64,000 nt of DNA from contig CAUJHF010000025.1 in assembly GCA_963204745.1 (NCBI GenBank), positions 1 to 64,000 on the forward strand. The letters are read 5' to 3'. Source of the DNA: Pseudomonadota bacterium (GTDB taxonomy: Bacteria; Pseudomonadota; Gammaproteobacteria; Steroidobacterales; GCA-2729495). Positions 25,486 to 33,642 of this stretch are shown here, one piece after another (within the stretch, counting starts at the first letter, position 1; each line of letters opens with the position of its first letter). The translations under genes and the position numbers were made by a program. A model generated the notes under the pieces. The model worked only from the letters and a program-made list of their open reading frames with translations. It did no database searches and was not told where the DNA came from.

Positions 25486-26646
25486 ATGGAACGCGATCAG
25501 GCGACGAAGCTGGTACACAGCCTTCTGAAAAAAATGGTGGACAAGAACGGCTCTGACCTGTTCATTACCTCCGGCTTTCCGCCAGCCATCAAGGTCGATG
25601 GCGAGATCCATCGTGCTGCCGAGCAGCCGCTCAGCGCCGATGACAGTGCGATCATCGTGCGCTCGATCATGAATGACCGGCAGGCCCGTGATTTCGACGC
25701 CAGCAAGGAATGCAATTTTGCGATCGGCCCGCAGGGTATCGGCCGTTTCCGCGTCAGTGCCTTCATCCAGCGTGGCGGGGTCGGCGCGGTACTGCGCCGG
25801 ATCGTCACGAAGATTCCGACCCTTGAGGAGCTGGAGCTGCCGCCCATCATGCAGGAAATCGCGCTTACCAAGCGTGGCCTGGTGATCGTGGTCGGTGCCA
25901 CCGGTTCAGGCAAGTCCACGACGCTGGCGGCGATGGTTAACCATCGCAACACGAATACGCGCGGACACATCGTGACCATTGAGGACCCGGTCGAGTACCT
26001 GCATCCGCATGGCCGTTGCGTTGTCACGCAGCGCGAAGTGGGCGTGGATACCGAAAACTGGCATGCAGCGCTCAAGAACACCCTGCGCCAGGCGCCGGAC
26101 GTGATCATGATCGGCGAGATCCGCGAGCGTGAAACCATGGAGTACGGCATCCAGTTTGCCGAAACCGGCCATCTCTGTCTGGCAACCCTGCATGCCAACA
26201 GCGCCAACCAGGCGCTCGACCGCATCATCAATTTCTTCCCCGAGGAAAAGCGCCAGCAGGTATTGATGGACCTGTCGCTGAACATCAAGGGGCTGATTTC
26301 GCAACGCCTGATTCCGCGTCTGACCGGCGTCGGACGCATCGCCGCGATGGAGGTGATGCTGCAGTCGCCGTTGATCTCGGACCTGATCTTCAAGGGCGAA
26401 GTGACACGCATCAAGGAGATCATGGCCAAGTCCACACGCATCGGCATGCAGACCTTCGACCAGGACCTGTTCCAGTTGTACGAGAACGGCAAGATCTCCT
26501 ACGAAGAGGCGATTCGCAATGCCGATTCGAAGAACGAGTTGCGCCTGCGCATCAAGCTCGAGAGCAAGCGCGACAAACCCGTTGCGGTCGATGATTCCGG
26601 CGGCCTGCAGGTTGTCGAAGAGAAAGAACGGACCATGCGGTTCTAG
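25486..26646 (+). CDS. pilU: PilT-dependent retraction ATPase PilU
   Basis: The protein has 386 residues, with an AAGGAG ribosome site 9 bp upstream. Walker A GATGSGKST lies at about 137-145, with Walker B PDVIMIGEIRERET, His box GHLCLATLHANS and LNIKGLISQRLIPR. In place of AIRNLIRE it has SPLISDLIFKG, as PilU proteins do. The C-terminal extension (after about 345) is charged and longer than in PilT. PilU assists PilT in retraction under load. It lies 40 bp after pilT and 12 bp before the third ATPase gene, suggesting one transcript. Confidence 0.95.
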   Translation: MERDQATKLVHSLLKKMVDKNGSDLFITSGFPPAIKVDGEIHRAAEQPLSADDSAIIVRSIMNDRQARDFDASKECNFAIGPQGIGRFRVSAFIQRGGVGAVLRRIVTKIPTLEELELPPIMQEIALTKRGLVIVVGATGSGKSTTLAAMVNHRNTNTRGHIVTIEDPVEYLHPHGRCVVTQREVGVDTENWHAALKNTLRQAPDVIMIGEIRERETMEYGIQFAETGHLCLATLHANSANQALDRIINFFPEEKRQQVLMDLSLNIKGLISQRLIPRLTGVGRIAAMEVMLQSPLISDLIFKGEVTRIKEIMAKSTRIGMQTFDQDLFQLYENGKISYEEAIRNADSKNELRLRIKLESKRDKPVAVDDSGGLQVVEEKERTMRF

Positions 26647-26658
26647 ACGAACAGTTTC

Positions 26659-27714
26659 ATGAACGTTCAGCCACTCTTCAATCTGATGGTCGAAAAACGG
26701 GCTTCCGACCTGTTTCTCACCTGCTTTGCCCCGGTCAAGATCAAGATCGACGGCAAGATCATGCCCGTCAACAAGCTCGAACTGACCCCGCAGATGGTTC
26801 GCCAGGCGGCGATGGAGCTGATGAATGGTGAACAGCTCGAGGAATTCAACCGCGAGCTGGAGATCGACTTCGCGATTTCCAAGCCCGGTCTCGGGCGGTT
26901 CCGCGTCAATATCTTCCACCAGCGCAGCAATGTGGCGATTGTCATGCGCTACATCACCCACGACCTGCCTGATCTCGACGTACTCGGTATGCCGCCGATC
27001 CTCAAGGATCTGATCATGTTCCGGCGCGGGCTGGTGCTGATGGTCGGTGCCACCGGGTCCGGCAAATCGACCACGCTGGCAGGCATGCTCAACTATCGCA
27101 ACGAGAAGACTGCCTCGCACATCATTACCATTGAAGACCCGATCGAGTATCTGCATTCAAACAAGAAGTCCATCGTCAACCAGCGTGAGGTCGGAGTGGA
27201 CACCCTGTCTTATGCGCGCGCGTTGAAGAGCGCAATGCGTGAAGCGCCGGACGTGATCCTGATCGGCGAGGTGCGTGACCGCGAGACCATGCAGGCCGCG
27301 ATCGACCTCGCGGGTACCGGCCATCTGGCTGTCGCCACCATTCACTCGAACAACGCGCCCGAGACGCTGGACCGGATGATCAACATGTTCCCGGAAGAAC
27401 AGCACAGCCAGGTGTTCATGGATCTCTCGCAGTATCTGCGGGCAATCATCTCGCAGCGGCTGGTGCGTGGTACCGAAGGACAGCGCGTTGCGGCGGTCGA
27501 GGTCATGCTCAATACCCCGCGTATTGCCGAACTGGTGCAGCGGGGCGATATCAGCAAGGTCAAGGAATCCTTTGCCGACAGTACCGAGCAGGGCATGCAG
27601 TCCTTCGATCAGGCGCTGCTCAGGCTGTACAAGGACGGCAAGATTTCAATGGAGGAGGCGCTGGCGAACGCCGATTCCCGCTCGAACCTCGAGGCGCAGA
27701 TTCACTTCGCGTAG
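26659..27714 (+). CDS. third PilT/PilU-family ATPase paralogue
   Basis: The protein has 351 residues. It carries an intact Walker A (GATGSGKST, about 129-137), Walker B (PDVILIGEVRDRET) and His box (GHLAVATIHSNN), so it should hydrolyse ATP. It resembles PilU more than PilT: it has the YLHSNKKSIVNQREVGVDT and TPRIAELVQRGDISKVKE segments and lacks AIRNLIRE. It is not a truncation or copy of pilU; the sequences differ throughout. It ends on a TAG that lies inside a REP-type palindrome. A role in type IV pilus retraction alongside PilT and PilU is inferred from position and family; some lineages are known to carry extra PilT/PilU paralogues. Confidence 0.9.
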   Translation: MNVQPLFNLMVEKRASDLFLTCFAPVKIKIDGKIMPVNKLELTPQMVRQAAMELMNGEQLEEFNRELEIDFAISKPGLGRFRVNIFHQRSNVAIVMRYITHDLPDLDVLGMPPILKDLIMFRRGLVLMVGATGSGKSTTLAGMLNYRNEKTASHIITIEDPIEYLHSNKKSIVNQREVGVDTLSYARALKSAMREAPDVILIGEVRDRETMQAAIDLAGTGHLAVATIHSNNAPETLDRMINMFPEEQHSQVFMDLSQYLRAIISQRLVRGTEGQRVAAVEVMLNTPRIAELVQRGDISKVKESFADSTEQGMQSFDQALLRLYKDGKISMEEALANADSRSNLEAQIHFA

Positions 27715-27787
27715 GAGCGCCTTCAGGCGCTATATATCCCCGACGGGGGATCGCGCCTGAAGGCGCTCCCACATAAGGCGCTCCTAC
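27711..27787. repeat. REP-type palindromic cluster (three arms) between convergent genes
   Basis: Arm 1 is GTAGGAGCGCCTTCAGGCGC at 27711-27730. Arm 2 is the inverted form (TCGCGCCTGAAGGCGCTCCC, 27751-27770). A third partial inverted arm, AAGGCGCTCCTAC, is at 27775-27787. The inner sequence GCGCC-TTCA-GGCGC is itself a hairpin. The same unit recurs at 56614-56758. The TAG in arm 1 is the stop codon of the third PilT-like gene, and the CTA in arm 3 is the stop of the oppositely oriented PyrK-like gene. It is typical of REP elements mobilised by RAYT transposases; no RAYT gene is in the window. Confidence 0.85.
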
Positions 27788-28656
27788 AGAGACGGGTACA
27801 GGGCGGCCCCGTCGAATACCGGGCCATCTACACACACACGTTTCATCTGGCGCTTGCCCTCGATCATCACCGGCACGACGCAGCCGGCGCAACCGCCCAC
27901 TGCACAGGCCATGAATTCTTCCATGCACAATTGCGTCGGCAGGCTGAAGCTGGCCGCGAGCTGCTGAACGGCCCGCAGCATGGGCGTCGGCCCGCAGGCA
28001 TAGATGGTCATGACAGCGCGTTCTGCGTCGCTGCAGCTTTGCAGCCAGGCGCGGGCGAGATCGCTGACATAGCCTGAATAGCAGCCAGGCAGTCCGGCGT
28101 TGCTGGCCAGCCGCGATGCGATGCCCATTTTCTCGAGTTGCGGCATGCAGGCGCTTGCCGCCGCCGGTATGCCCGGCAAAGGCAGTTGCGCCGTCTCCTG
28201 CGCAAAGGGGAAAGGGCTTTCGGAGCCGAGAAAGGCCACCGCTGCCGGCTTCGGCGCCAGCGTACCGGCCAGAAAAACCAGTGGCGGAATTCCAACGCCG
28301 CCGCCGATCAGCACTGCCTGCGGGCGGGCCGGATCCGGCCGGAAACCGCGGCCAATCGGGCCCAGCAGATTTACAAGGTCACCTGGCTCGACACGGCTCA
28401 GCGCCGCAAGACCGGAACCGAGCACCTTGTAGAGCACTTCGATCCAGCCCTCACTGGCGCTGACGCGCATGATCGAGAGCGGGCGGCGCATCGGAATATC
28501 CGGATTGCAGCGGACGTGTACAAACGTGCCGGGGGTAGCAGTGCGTGCGCAGTCGGGGGCATGCAGACGAAGGATGAACTGGTTGCCGGGCCACGCCTGC
28601 TGTTCAATCACGCGGGCGTCGATGCAGCAGATGGTGCCGCGGTGAGGTCGATCCAT
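27784..28656 (-). CDS. dihydroorotate dehydrogenase electron-transfer subunit-like (PyrK family)
   Basis: The protein has 290 residues. The FAD domain carries MRRPLSIMRV (about 55-64), followed by an NAD domain with the glycine-rich GGGVGIPPL (about 116). At the C-terminus is a [2Fe-2S] site with CMEEFMACAVGGCAGCV and a distant fourth Cys in RVCVDGPVF. This is the PyrK/HydG-ferredoxin-reductase layout; in Gram-positives it passes electrons from class 1B PyrD to NAD. No pyrD is adjacent. It is the last gene of the gshB-apbE-tonB-algH-ruvX run, in the place where pseudomonads have pyrR-pyrB-pyrC. The actual partner and reaction are uncertain. Confidence 0.82.
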   Translation of the reverse strand: MDRPHRGTICCIDARVIEQQAWPGNQFILRLHAPDCARTATPGTFVHVRCNPDIPMRRPLSIMRVSASEGWIEVLYKVLGSGLAALSRVEPGDLVNLLGPIGRGFRPDPARPQAVLIGGGVGIPPLVFLAGTLAPKPAAVAFLGSESPFPFAQETAQLPLPGIPAAASACMPQLEKMGIASRLASNAGLPGCYSGYVSDLARAWLQSCSDAERAVMTIYACGPTPMLRAVQQLAASFSLPTQLCMEEFMACAVGGCAGCVVPVMIEGKRQMKRVCVDGPVFDGAALYPSL

Positions 28657-28676
28657 ACTTCGTCGCTTGTCCGTAT

Positions 28677-29150
28677 TCAGTTGGTGGAAGCGGGTTGGTC
28701 CAGCCAGGTCTCGGCGATCACGCAGGCGGCTACGGCATCGACATCACCGCTGCGCACCTTGCGCTGCCGGATGCCGGAACGTCGCTGGTCGCGGAGCCGG
28801 TATTCGGCCTCGGCAGAACTCAGCCGCTCATCCACGCGGATCACCGGCATCTGACAGCGGCTTTCCAGTTCAGCGGCGAAGCGTTCCGCGGCCGATTCGC
28901 TGTCGGTGGTTGTGCTGTTGCCGCCACTGTTTATGCGTCGGCCGGGCTCATTATAAGGGACCCCGACCACCAGACATCCCGGAGACCACTCGCGGATCAG
29001 CTTTTCGATCTCCGGCCAGTCGGGTACACCGTTGCGCGCCGCGATGGTCATTAACGGTGAGGCGAGACGCGGACTGCGACTGGCCAGCGCGACGCCGATG
29101 CGCCGTCCACCATGATCGAAGACCAGGGCGCTTGCTGCTGCACCGCTCAA
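28677..29150 (-). CDS. ruvX: Holliday-junction resolvase-like RuvX/YqgF
   Basis: The protein has 157 residues, with an RNase H-like fold of the YqgF family. It shows ALVFDHGGRRIGVALA at the first strand (catalytic Asp), VVGVPYN, VDERLSSAEAE and, near the end, DVDAVAACVIAETWL. YqgF/RuvX takes part in 16S rRNA 5'-end maturation and has been tested as a resolvase. The best start is a TTG at 29150; I find no in-frame ATG or GTG between it and the algH stop 50 bp upstream. The usual LD-FG-K-RIG motif is altered to FDHGGRRIG. Confidence 0.88.
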   Translation of the reverse strand: MSGAAASALVFDHGGRRIGVALASRSPRLASPLMTIAARNGVPDWPEIEKLIREWSPGCLVVGVPYNEPGRRINSGGNSTTTDSESAAERFAAELESRCQMPVIRVDERLSSAEAEYRLRDQRRSGIRQRKVRSGDVDAVAACVIAETWLDQPASTN

Positions 29151-29201
29151 GGCCGGGGTCTGCTGGCGAGGGGCAAAGACCGGCGGCGCACGAGCGGCAG
29201 C

Positions 29202-29777
29202 TCAGGCATGCCCTGCCTCGGCGCTGATAGTGCTCATATCGATACCCAGCAAGCGTGCCGACTGCTGCCAGCGTTGCTCGAAAGGCGTATCGAAGATGAT
29301 GCGTGGTGCGGCCGGTACGCTGAGCCAGGCGTTCTGGGCCATTTCCTGCTCGAGCTGGCCCGGACCCCAGCCGGCATAACCGAGCGCGACCACCACGCGT
29401 CGTGGCCCCTGCCCCCTGGCCATCGCCGTCAGGATGTCCTGGGAGGTCGTGACGCGGATCGCATCGGTCACGGCCAGCGTCGCATCGAATTGCTGTTCCT
29501 TCGTGTCTTCGGCCTGGTGCAGGACAAAGCCGCGTTCCTGGTGTACCGGACCGCCCTGCAGAACGGGTTGCTGTGCCAGCGACGGGTCTGAGGGATTCAG
29601 CGACATCTGTTCGAATACGCTGCCCAGATCGAGGTCCAGCGGCCGGTTGATGATGATGCCAAGGGCACCCTGTTCGCTGTGCTCGCAGATGTAGGTGACA
29701 GTGCGGTGAAAATTCGGATCCTGCATCGCCGGCATTGCGATCAGCAGGTGGCCGGTGAGAAAAGAGGTTTCTGCCAT
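29202..29777 (-). CDS. algH: UPF0301 / AlgH (YqgE) protein
   Basis: The protein has 191 residues from the ATG at 29777. The family start FLTGHLLIAMPAMQDPNFHRTVTYICEHSEQGALGIIIN-like block is clear, as are VLQGGPVHQERGFVLH and ALGYAGWGPGQLEQEM. AlgH/YqgE is a small cytosolic protein of unknown biochemistry, named for an effect on alginate regulation in Pseudomonas. The next gene upstream is tonB, 53 bp away, and ruvX follows. An in-frame extension to 29888 adds unconserved residues. Confidence 0.94.
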   Translation of the reverse strand: MAETSFLTGHLLIAMPAMQDPNFHRTVTYICEHSEQGALGIIINRPLDLDLGSVFEQMSLNPSDPSLAQQPVLQGGPVHQERGFVLHQAEDTKEQQFDATLAVTDAIRVTTSQDILTAMARGQGPRRVVVALGYAGWGPGQLEQEMAQNAWLSVPAAPRIIFDTPFEQRWQQSARLLGIDMSTISAEAGHA

Positions 29778-29830
29778 GGGCCCAGTATCAGCGTACGGCC
29801 GGCCGCCGACAAGAGTCGGCCAGTGCTTGT

Positions 29831-30760
29831 CTACCAGGTTGCGGCAGTGCGGGCGCCGACCCGCGAAGCGCCATCCGAGAAGCGCCATTCGTAGGCAAAG
29901 CGCAGCACGTCATAGTCATTGCGCAGGGATTCCGGAAATGGCTCGAAGGGGGCTGCCATGCTCAGGATCTCCATGGCCGCCTGGTCCAGATCGCTCCGAC
30001 CGGATGAAGTGCGGACCACCACTTCGCGCAGACCGCCATCGGCATTGATCGCGACTTCGAGTACCGGATAGCTGTCGTTGCTGAAGTTCCGTGTCTCAAA
30101 GGGGAAGTGTCGGGTGCCGACGGCCTCGACCTTGCGTTTCCAGATGCTGAGGTAGCTGGCGATACGCGACTCGCGGGTGTTCGCGCTGATCAGCAGTTCG
30201 CGCGGTTGCGTATCCGGAATCGCGGTCTGCGTGTCGAAGCGGGCGACGAGGTCGGCGGCATGTCTGTCGGCCGGCAGCGTGGCCTGCAGGGGCTCAGGCG
30301 CGCGTTCCGGCTCACCGGTGTCCGGTATCTGCCGTACGGAGTCCCTGGTGAGGACGACGGGCTGCGCATCCCGAAAGGGCTGAAAGGCACCACGCTGCAC
30401 ACTGGTTTCGCCGCCGTCCTGCACCGGACCGAGCCGGTCGGTGGGCAGGTTCTGTCCCGGCGAGGTACGCACCACGGCATCGGCTGCTGCGTTGCCGGCG
30501 CCGGCAAGATTCCGCTGGGCCAGCAGGACCGCGCTCTCGGGAGCGGTCCGGTCGGACTGCTCGCTGGTCACGAGTACGACATCCATCGAACTGTCCAGGT
30601 CATCCTGCTTCAGGACCGGCGCGCTGAAGGTGATGCCGAGAATCAGAATGCCGTGAAAGAGCGCGGCGAGAAACGCGGTGGATGACAAGCGGTCGCGCGC
30701 AGCAGCGGCTGACCACGCAGTCTGGCCAATACTTCCGGCTTGATCGTGCACAGCCTGCAT
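29831..30760 (-). CDS. tonB: energy transducer TonB-family protein
   Basis: The protein has 309 residues. It has a short cytoplasmic N-terminus, one membrane helix (about 29-47, FLAALFHGILILGITFSA), a long flexible periplasmic region (about 60-215) rich in Ala/Arg/Gln/Pro without the usual long Glu-Pro/Lys-Pro runs, and a C-terminal TonB domain (about 225-300). The last shows YPVLEVAINADGGLREVVVRTSSGRSDLDQAAMEIL. It transmits proton-motive force from ExbBD to outer-membrane receptors; no exbBD is nearby. It sits in the gshB-tonB-algH-ruvX cluster, as in Pseudomonas, with apbE inserted upstream. Confidence 0.9.
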   Translation of the reverse strand: MQAVHDQAGSIGQTAWSAAAARDRLSSTAFLAALFHGILILGITFSAPVLKQDDLDSSMDVVLVTSEQSDRTAPESAVLLAQRNLAGAGNAAADAVVRTSPGQNLPTDRLGPVQDGGETSVQRGAFQPFRDAQPVVLTRDSVRQIPDTGEPERAPEPLQATLPADRHAADLVARFDTQTAIPDTQPRELLISANTRESRIASYLSIWKRKVEAVGTRHFPFETRNFSNDSYPVLEVAINADGGLREVVVRTSSGRSDLDQAAMEILSMAAPFEPFPESLRNDYDVLRFAYEWRFSDGASRVGARTAATW

Positions 30761-30859
30761 ATCCGGCGTCAGTGAGTCCCGGTTGCCCGACGGGGGTATG
30801 CATGATTATACGCACGCGACAGCCGGCAATTGGCGCTGCGTCACACTTCTGCCCGAGCC

Positions 30860-31936
30860 TCAGGGGCGTTTGCCATGCCAGTCCAGTTGCGGCAGCCGGC
30901 CACCGTTCGATTGCCGCATGCGCTCCTGCATAGCGGGCGTCATCTGCAGTTCGCCGGTGGGGCCGACCAGCAAGGCGTAATCGATGCCCATGTCCTTCAC
31001 GAGTTGTGCGAAGTGATCCGGGCCGCCCACCATCAGCGCCGTGGAGGCCACGTCGGCGAGTTCGGCATCCATCGCGATTACGGTGACGCTCGCTGCTCCG
31101 CTCGTCGGCGTGCCGCTGCGCGGATCGAGGATGTGGTGATAGCGGCGTTCACCTGTCGTATAGGCCCGTTCGTAGTCTCCCGATGTCGACACCCCTTCGC
31201 CGGGCGCAAGTTCAAGGGCGGCATAGACCTGGCGGGTGCCGGGATCGAGCAGGCCGATGCGCCAGCGCCGCGCCGCCTGCTGCGGCCCTGCGGGGCGATC
31301 GCCGATGCCGAGCAGGCTGCTGCCGCCGATATCCACCAGCGCATGCCGGATACCGTGCTTTTCCAGCCGTTGCCGGGCGCCTTCGAGGGCCGTGCCCTTG
31401 GCCATGCCACCAAGGTCGATACAGAGCGGGCGGCGACTGCGCAACGTATTTGCCTCGATCTGCAGATCGGCCACCGAACCCTGGCCGTCATGCAGCCGGT
31501 TTACCGTATCGGCAGCAGGGGGGCCGCCGGCCGGATCGATGTTTTCGCCGCGGTCAAAGCGCCAGAGTTTCACCAGGGCACAAACGCCCGGATCAAACAG
31601 GCCCTCGCTGCTCTTCTGGTACCCGATGGCGCGCATCACCAGCGGCATCAGGGTGGCGGAGACTTCGGCCGGCTCGCCGCGGCTCAGCGCAGCATTCACC
31701 CGGGCGAGTTCACCGTCGCCAAAGGCATACCAGTCGCGGCCAATTTCCCGGAAGTAACGCTCGATGTCGTCGATGGCTGCGACGGCAAGCGCCGGATCGG
31801 TCGCCAGGATTTCGATGCGTACCGGACTGGCGAAAGCATCGAACTCGCGGATCGTTGCGGTTGCTGTGCTGTCGTCGCACCGCGCGCTCGTGGCGAACAG
31901 TCCACACAGGGCAAGCATCAGGGCTGCAAGGCGCAT
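30860..31936 (-). CDS. apbE: FAD:protein FMN transferase
   Basis: The protein has 358 residues, with a signal peptide (about 1-20). Conserved ApbE motifs are DLGGMAKGTALEGARQRLEKHGIRHALVDIGGSSLLGIG (about 200-240), GVSTSGDYER and HHILDPRSGTPTSG (about 280-293), and a C-terminal ALMVGG. ApbE attaches FMN to Thr/Ser of Nqr/Rnf or related periplasmic domains using FAD and Mg. The target is not in the window. The gene sits between gshB (34 bp away) and tonB; an antisense frame of 732 residues covering it is a coding shadow. Confidence 0.93.
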   Translation of the reverse strand: MRLAALMLALCGLFATSARCDDSTATATIREFDAFASPVRIEILATDPALAVAAIDDIERYFREIGRDWYAFGDGELARVNAALSRGEPAEVSATLMPLVMRAIGYQKSSEGLFDPGVCALVKLWRFDRGENIDPAGGPPAADTVNRLHDGQGSVADLQIEANTLRSRRPLCIDLGGMAKGTALEGARQRLEKHGIRHALVDIGGSSLLGIGDRPAGPQQAARRWRIGLLDPGTRQVYAALELAPGEGVSTSGDYERAYTTGERRYHHILDPRSGTPTSGAASVTVIAMDAELADVASTALMVGGPDHFAQLVKDMGIDYALLVGPTGELQMTPAMQERMRQSNGGRLPQLDWHGKRP

Positions 31937-31969
31937 CCGGGGTTCCTGTCGTGCGATGCCGCGCGGTCT

Positions 31970-32929
31970 TCAGGTCCGCGACTGCAGCCGGCTGTCGATG
32001 GCGTCGAACAGCTCGCTGGCGACATCGAGTCCGCCGAGTTTCTGCAGTTCGCGAATACCGGTCGGACTGGTGACGTTGACCTCGGTCAGGTAATCGCCGA
32101 TCACATCAAGGCCCGCAAAGACCACGCCACGCTTCCGCAGCTCCGGACCCACCTCGGCGCAGATCCAGCGATCGCGTTCAGTCAGCTCCCGCAGTTCGGG
32201 CTGTGCACCCATCGCCAGGTTGCCGCGGTTGTCGTCTTCCGGGGGGATGCGGGCCAGCGCATGACTGACGGGCTTGCCGTCGATCAGGATGATGCGCTTG
32301 TCGCCCTGCAGGATTTCCGGGATGTACCGCTGGGCCACGGCATGGCGGGCACCGGAGTCGGTAAGCGTTTCGAAAATGACATTGGCGTTGTTGTCGCCGT
32401 GGTTGAGGACGAAAACCGAGCGGCCACCCATGCCGTCCAGCGGCTTGACCACGATCTTCCCGTGCTCGGCCAGAAACGCCCGCATGTCGGCCATGGAGCG
32501 GGTGATCAGGGTGTCCGGACAACATTGCGGAAAGCAGGCGGTAAAGGCCTTTTCATTGATGTCCCGCAGGCTGGCCGGCCGGTTCACGACCAGCACCCCG
32601 GCCTGCTCGGCCCGTTCGAGGATATAAGTGGTGTAGATGTACTCGGTGTCGAAGGGCGGATCCTTGCGCATCAGCAGCAGGCCCAGCTCGGCGAGGGGCA
32701 TCTCGACCCCGGTACCCAGTTCATACCAGTCGACCTTGTTGTCGGCCACCCGCAGCCGGCGCCCGGTGCCGAGTGGCTCGCCATTGCGCAGGCGCAGGTC
32801 GCCCTGTTCGAAGTACCAGAGTTCATGGCCGCGGCGCTGGGCCTCGAGCAGCATCGCCAGGGTGCTGTCCTTGGCCACCGCGATCCCGGCGATCGGGTCC
32901 ATTACTACGCCCAGACGCTGCTTGGCCAT
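31970..32929 (-). CDS. gshB: glutathione synthetase
   Basis: The protein has 319 residues, the standard length. It belongs to the ATP-grasp family: LGVVMDPIAGIAVAKDSTLAMLLEAQRRG at the N-terminus, RKDPPFDTEYIYTTYIL, KPLDGMGGRSVF (ATP-binding Lys and Gly loop) and EVNVTSPTGIREL near the C-terminus. It joins gamma-Glu-Cys and Gly to glutathione. It heads the leftward operon and is divergent from pilG with a 296-bp gap. The gshB/pilG pair is conserved in Pseudomonas-like genomes. Confidence 0.97.
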   Translation of the reverse strand: MAKQRLGVVMDPIAGIAVAKDSTLAMLLEAQRRGHELWYFEQGDLRLRNGEPLGTGRRLRVADNKVDWYELGTGVEMPLAELGLLLMRKDPPFDTEYIYTTYILERAEQAGVLVVNRPASLRDINEKAFTACFPQCCPDTLITRSMADMRAFLAEHGKIVVKPLDGMGGRSVFVLNHGDNNANVIFETLTDSGARHAVAQRYIPEILQGDKRIILIDGKPVSHALARIPPEDDNRGNLAMGAQPELRELTERDRWICAEVGPELRKRGVVFAGLDVIGDYLTEVNVTSPTGIRELQKLGGLDVASELFDAIDSRLQSRT

Positions 32930-33225
32930 CCATGTACTCCGTGCTTAGGTAAAACCGGTTCCGCTGCAATCGCGGATATTTCTGTCAGCTTTTGCGACGC
33001 CGTGCCTATTCTGGCGTGTGCGTGCTGAAATGGCACGAAGGGCCGGAGTATTATCGGTTCCGGGTTTGGGCCTGATCACAGTGGGTGTGTATCCGGTCCG
33101 CTGCTTCGTCTTTTCATTCGGACTGCTGGCAGGCCGCGGATTATCCTGCGGGTATGCGTGGCCGGCACGTGACGGTTATGTTAAAAGTTCAGTCTGTGGT
33201 GCCGACCACTGGCATGGAGATACAC

Positions 33226-33621
33226 GTGACGGATAACGCCGCCCAGGAGTTGCACGGGCTCAAGGTGCTCGTCATCGATGACAGCAAGACCATCCGGCGC
33301 ACCGCCGAGACCCTGCTCTCGAAAGAGGGCTGCACGGTCTATACCGCAGTCGATGGCTTCGATGCGCTGGCCAAGATTGCCGATTACCGGCCCGACATCA
33401 TCTTCGTCGACATCATGATGCCGCGTCTCGATGGTTATCAGACCTGTTCGCTGATCAAGCACAACCGCACCTTCCGCCAGACGCCGGTGATCATGCTGTC
33501 CAGCAAGGACGGCCTGTTTGACCGTGCGCGCGGCCGCATCGTCGGATCCGAGCACTACCTGACGAAACCGTTTACCAAGGATGAGCTGCTTGGCGCGATT
33601 ACGCGTCAGGTTGCCCGCTGA
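33226..33621 (+). CDS. pilG: twitching-motility response regulator PilG
   Basis: The protein has 131 residues and is a stand-alone CheY-like receiver. It has VLVIDDSKTIRRTAETLL, phospho-acceptor Asp in IIFVDIMMPRLDGYQT, PVIMLSSKDGLFD and the KPFTKDELL lysine. The segments FDRARGRIVGSEHYLTKPF are diagnostic for PilG. The start is taken as GTG at 33226 because GGAGA lies 5-9 bp upstream; an ATG 12 bp earlier has no ribosome site. PilG receives phosphate from ChpA and promotes pilus extension and cAMP signalling in Pseudomonas. The 296-bp divergent region upstream contains no clear promoter that I can defend. Confidence 0.95.
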   Translation: MTDNAAQELHGLKVLVIDDSKTIRRTAETLLSKEGCTVYTAVDGFDALAKIADYRPDIIFVDIMMPRLDGYQTCSLIKHNRTFRQTPVIMLSSKDGLFDRARGRIVGSEHYLTKPFTKDELLGAITRQVAR

Positions 33622-33642
33622 CAGCACTGCTGAGGAGTTGCC

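Noticed and set aside
26659..27714. Third PilT-like gene as a recent duplication of pilU
   Set aside because: The proteins differ throughout, including around the ATPase motifs and C-terminus, so this is an old paralogue and not a recent copy.
30830..33028. 732-residue open frame on the plus strand
   Set aside because: It is antisense to apbE and gshB, both with full family motifs; a shadow.
33030..33070. TGGCACG-like start of a sigma-54 site before pilG
   Set aside because: TGGCACG is present, but the downstream TTGC element at the required distance is absent.
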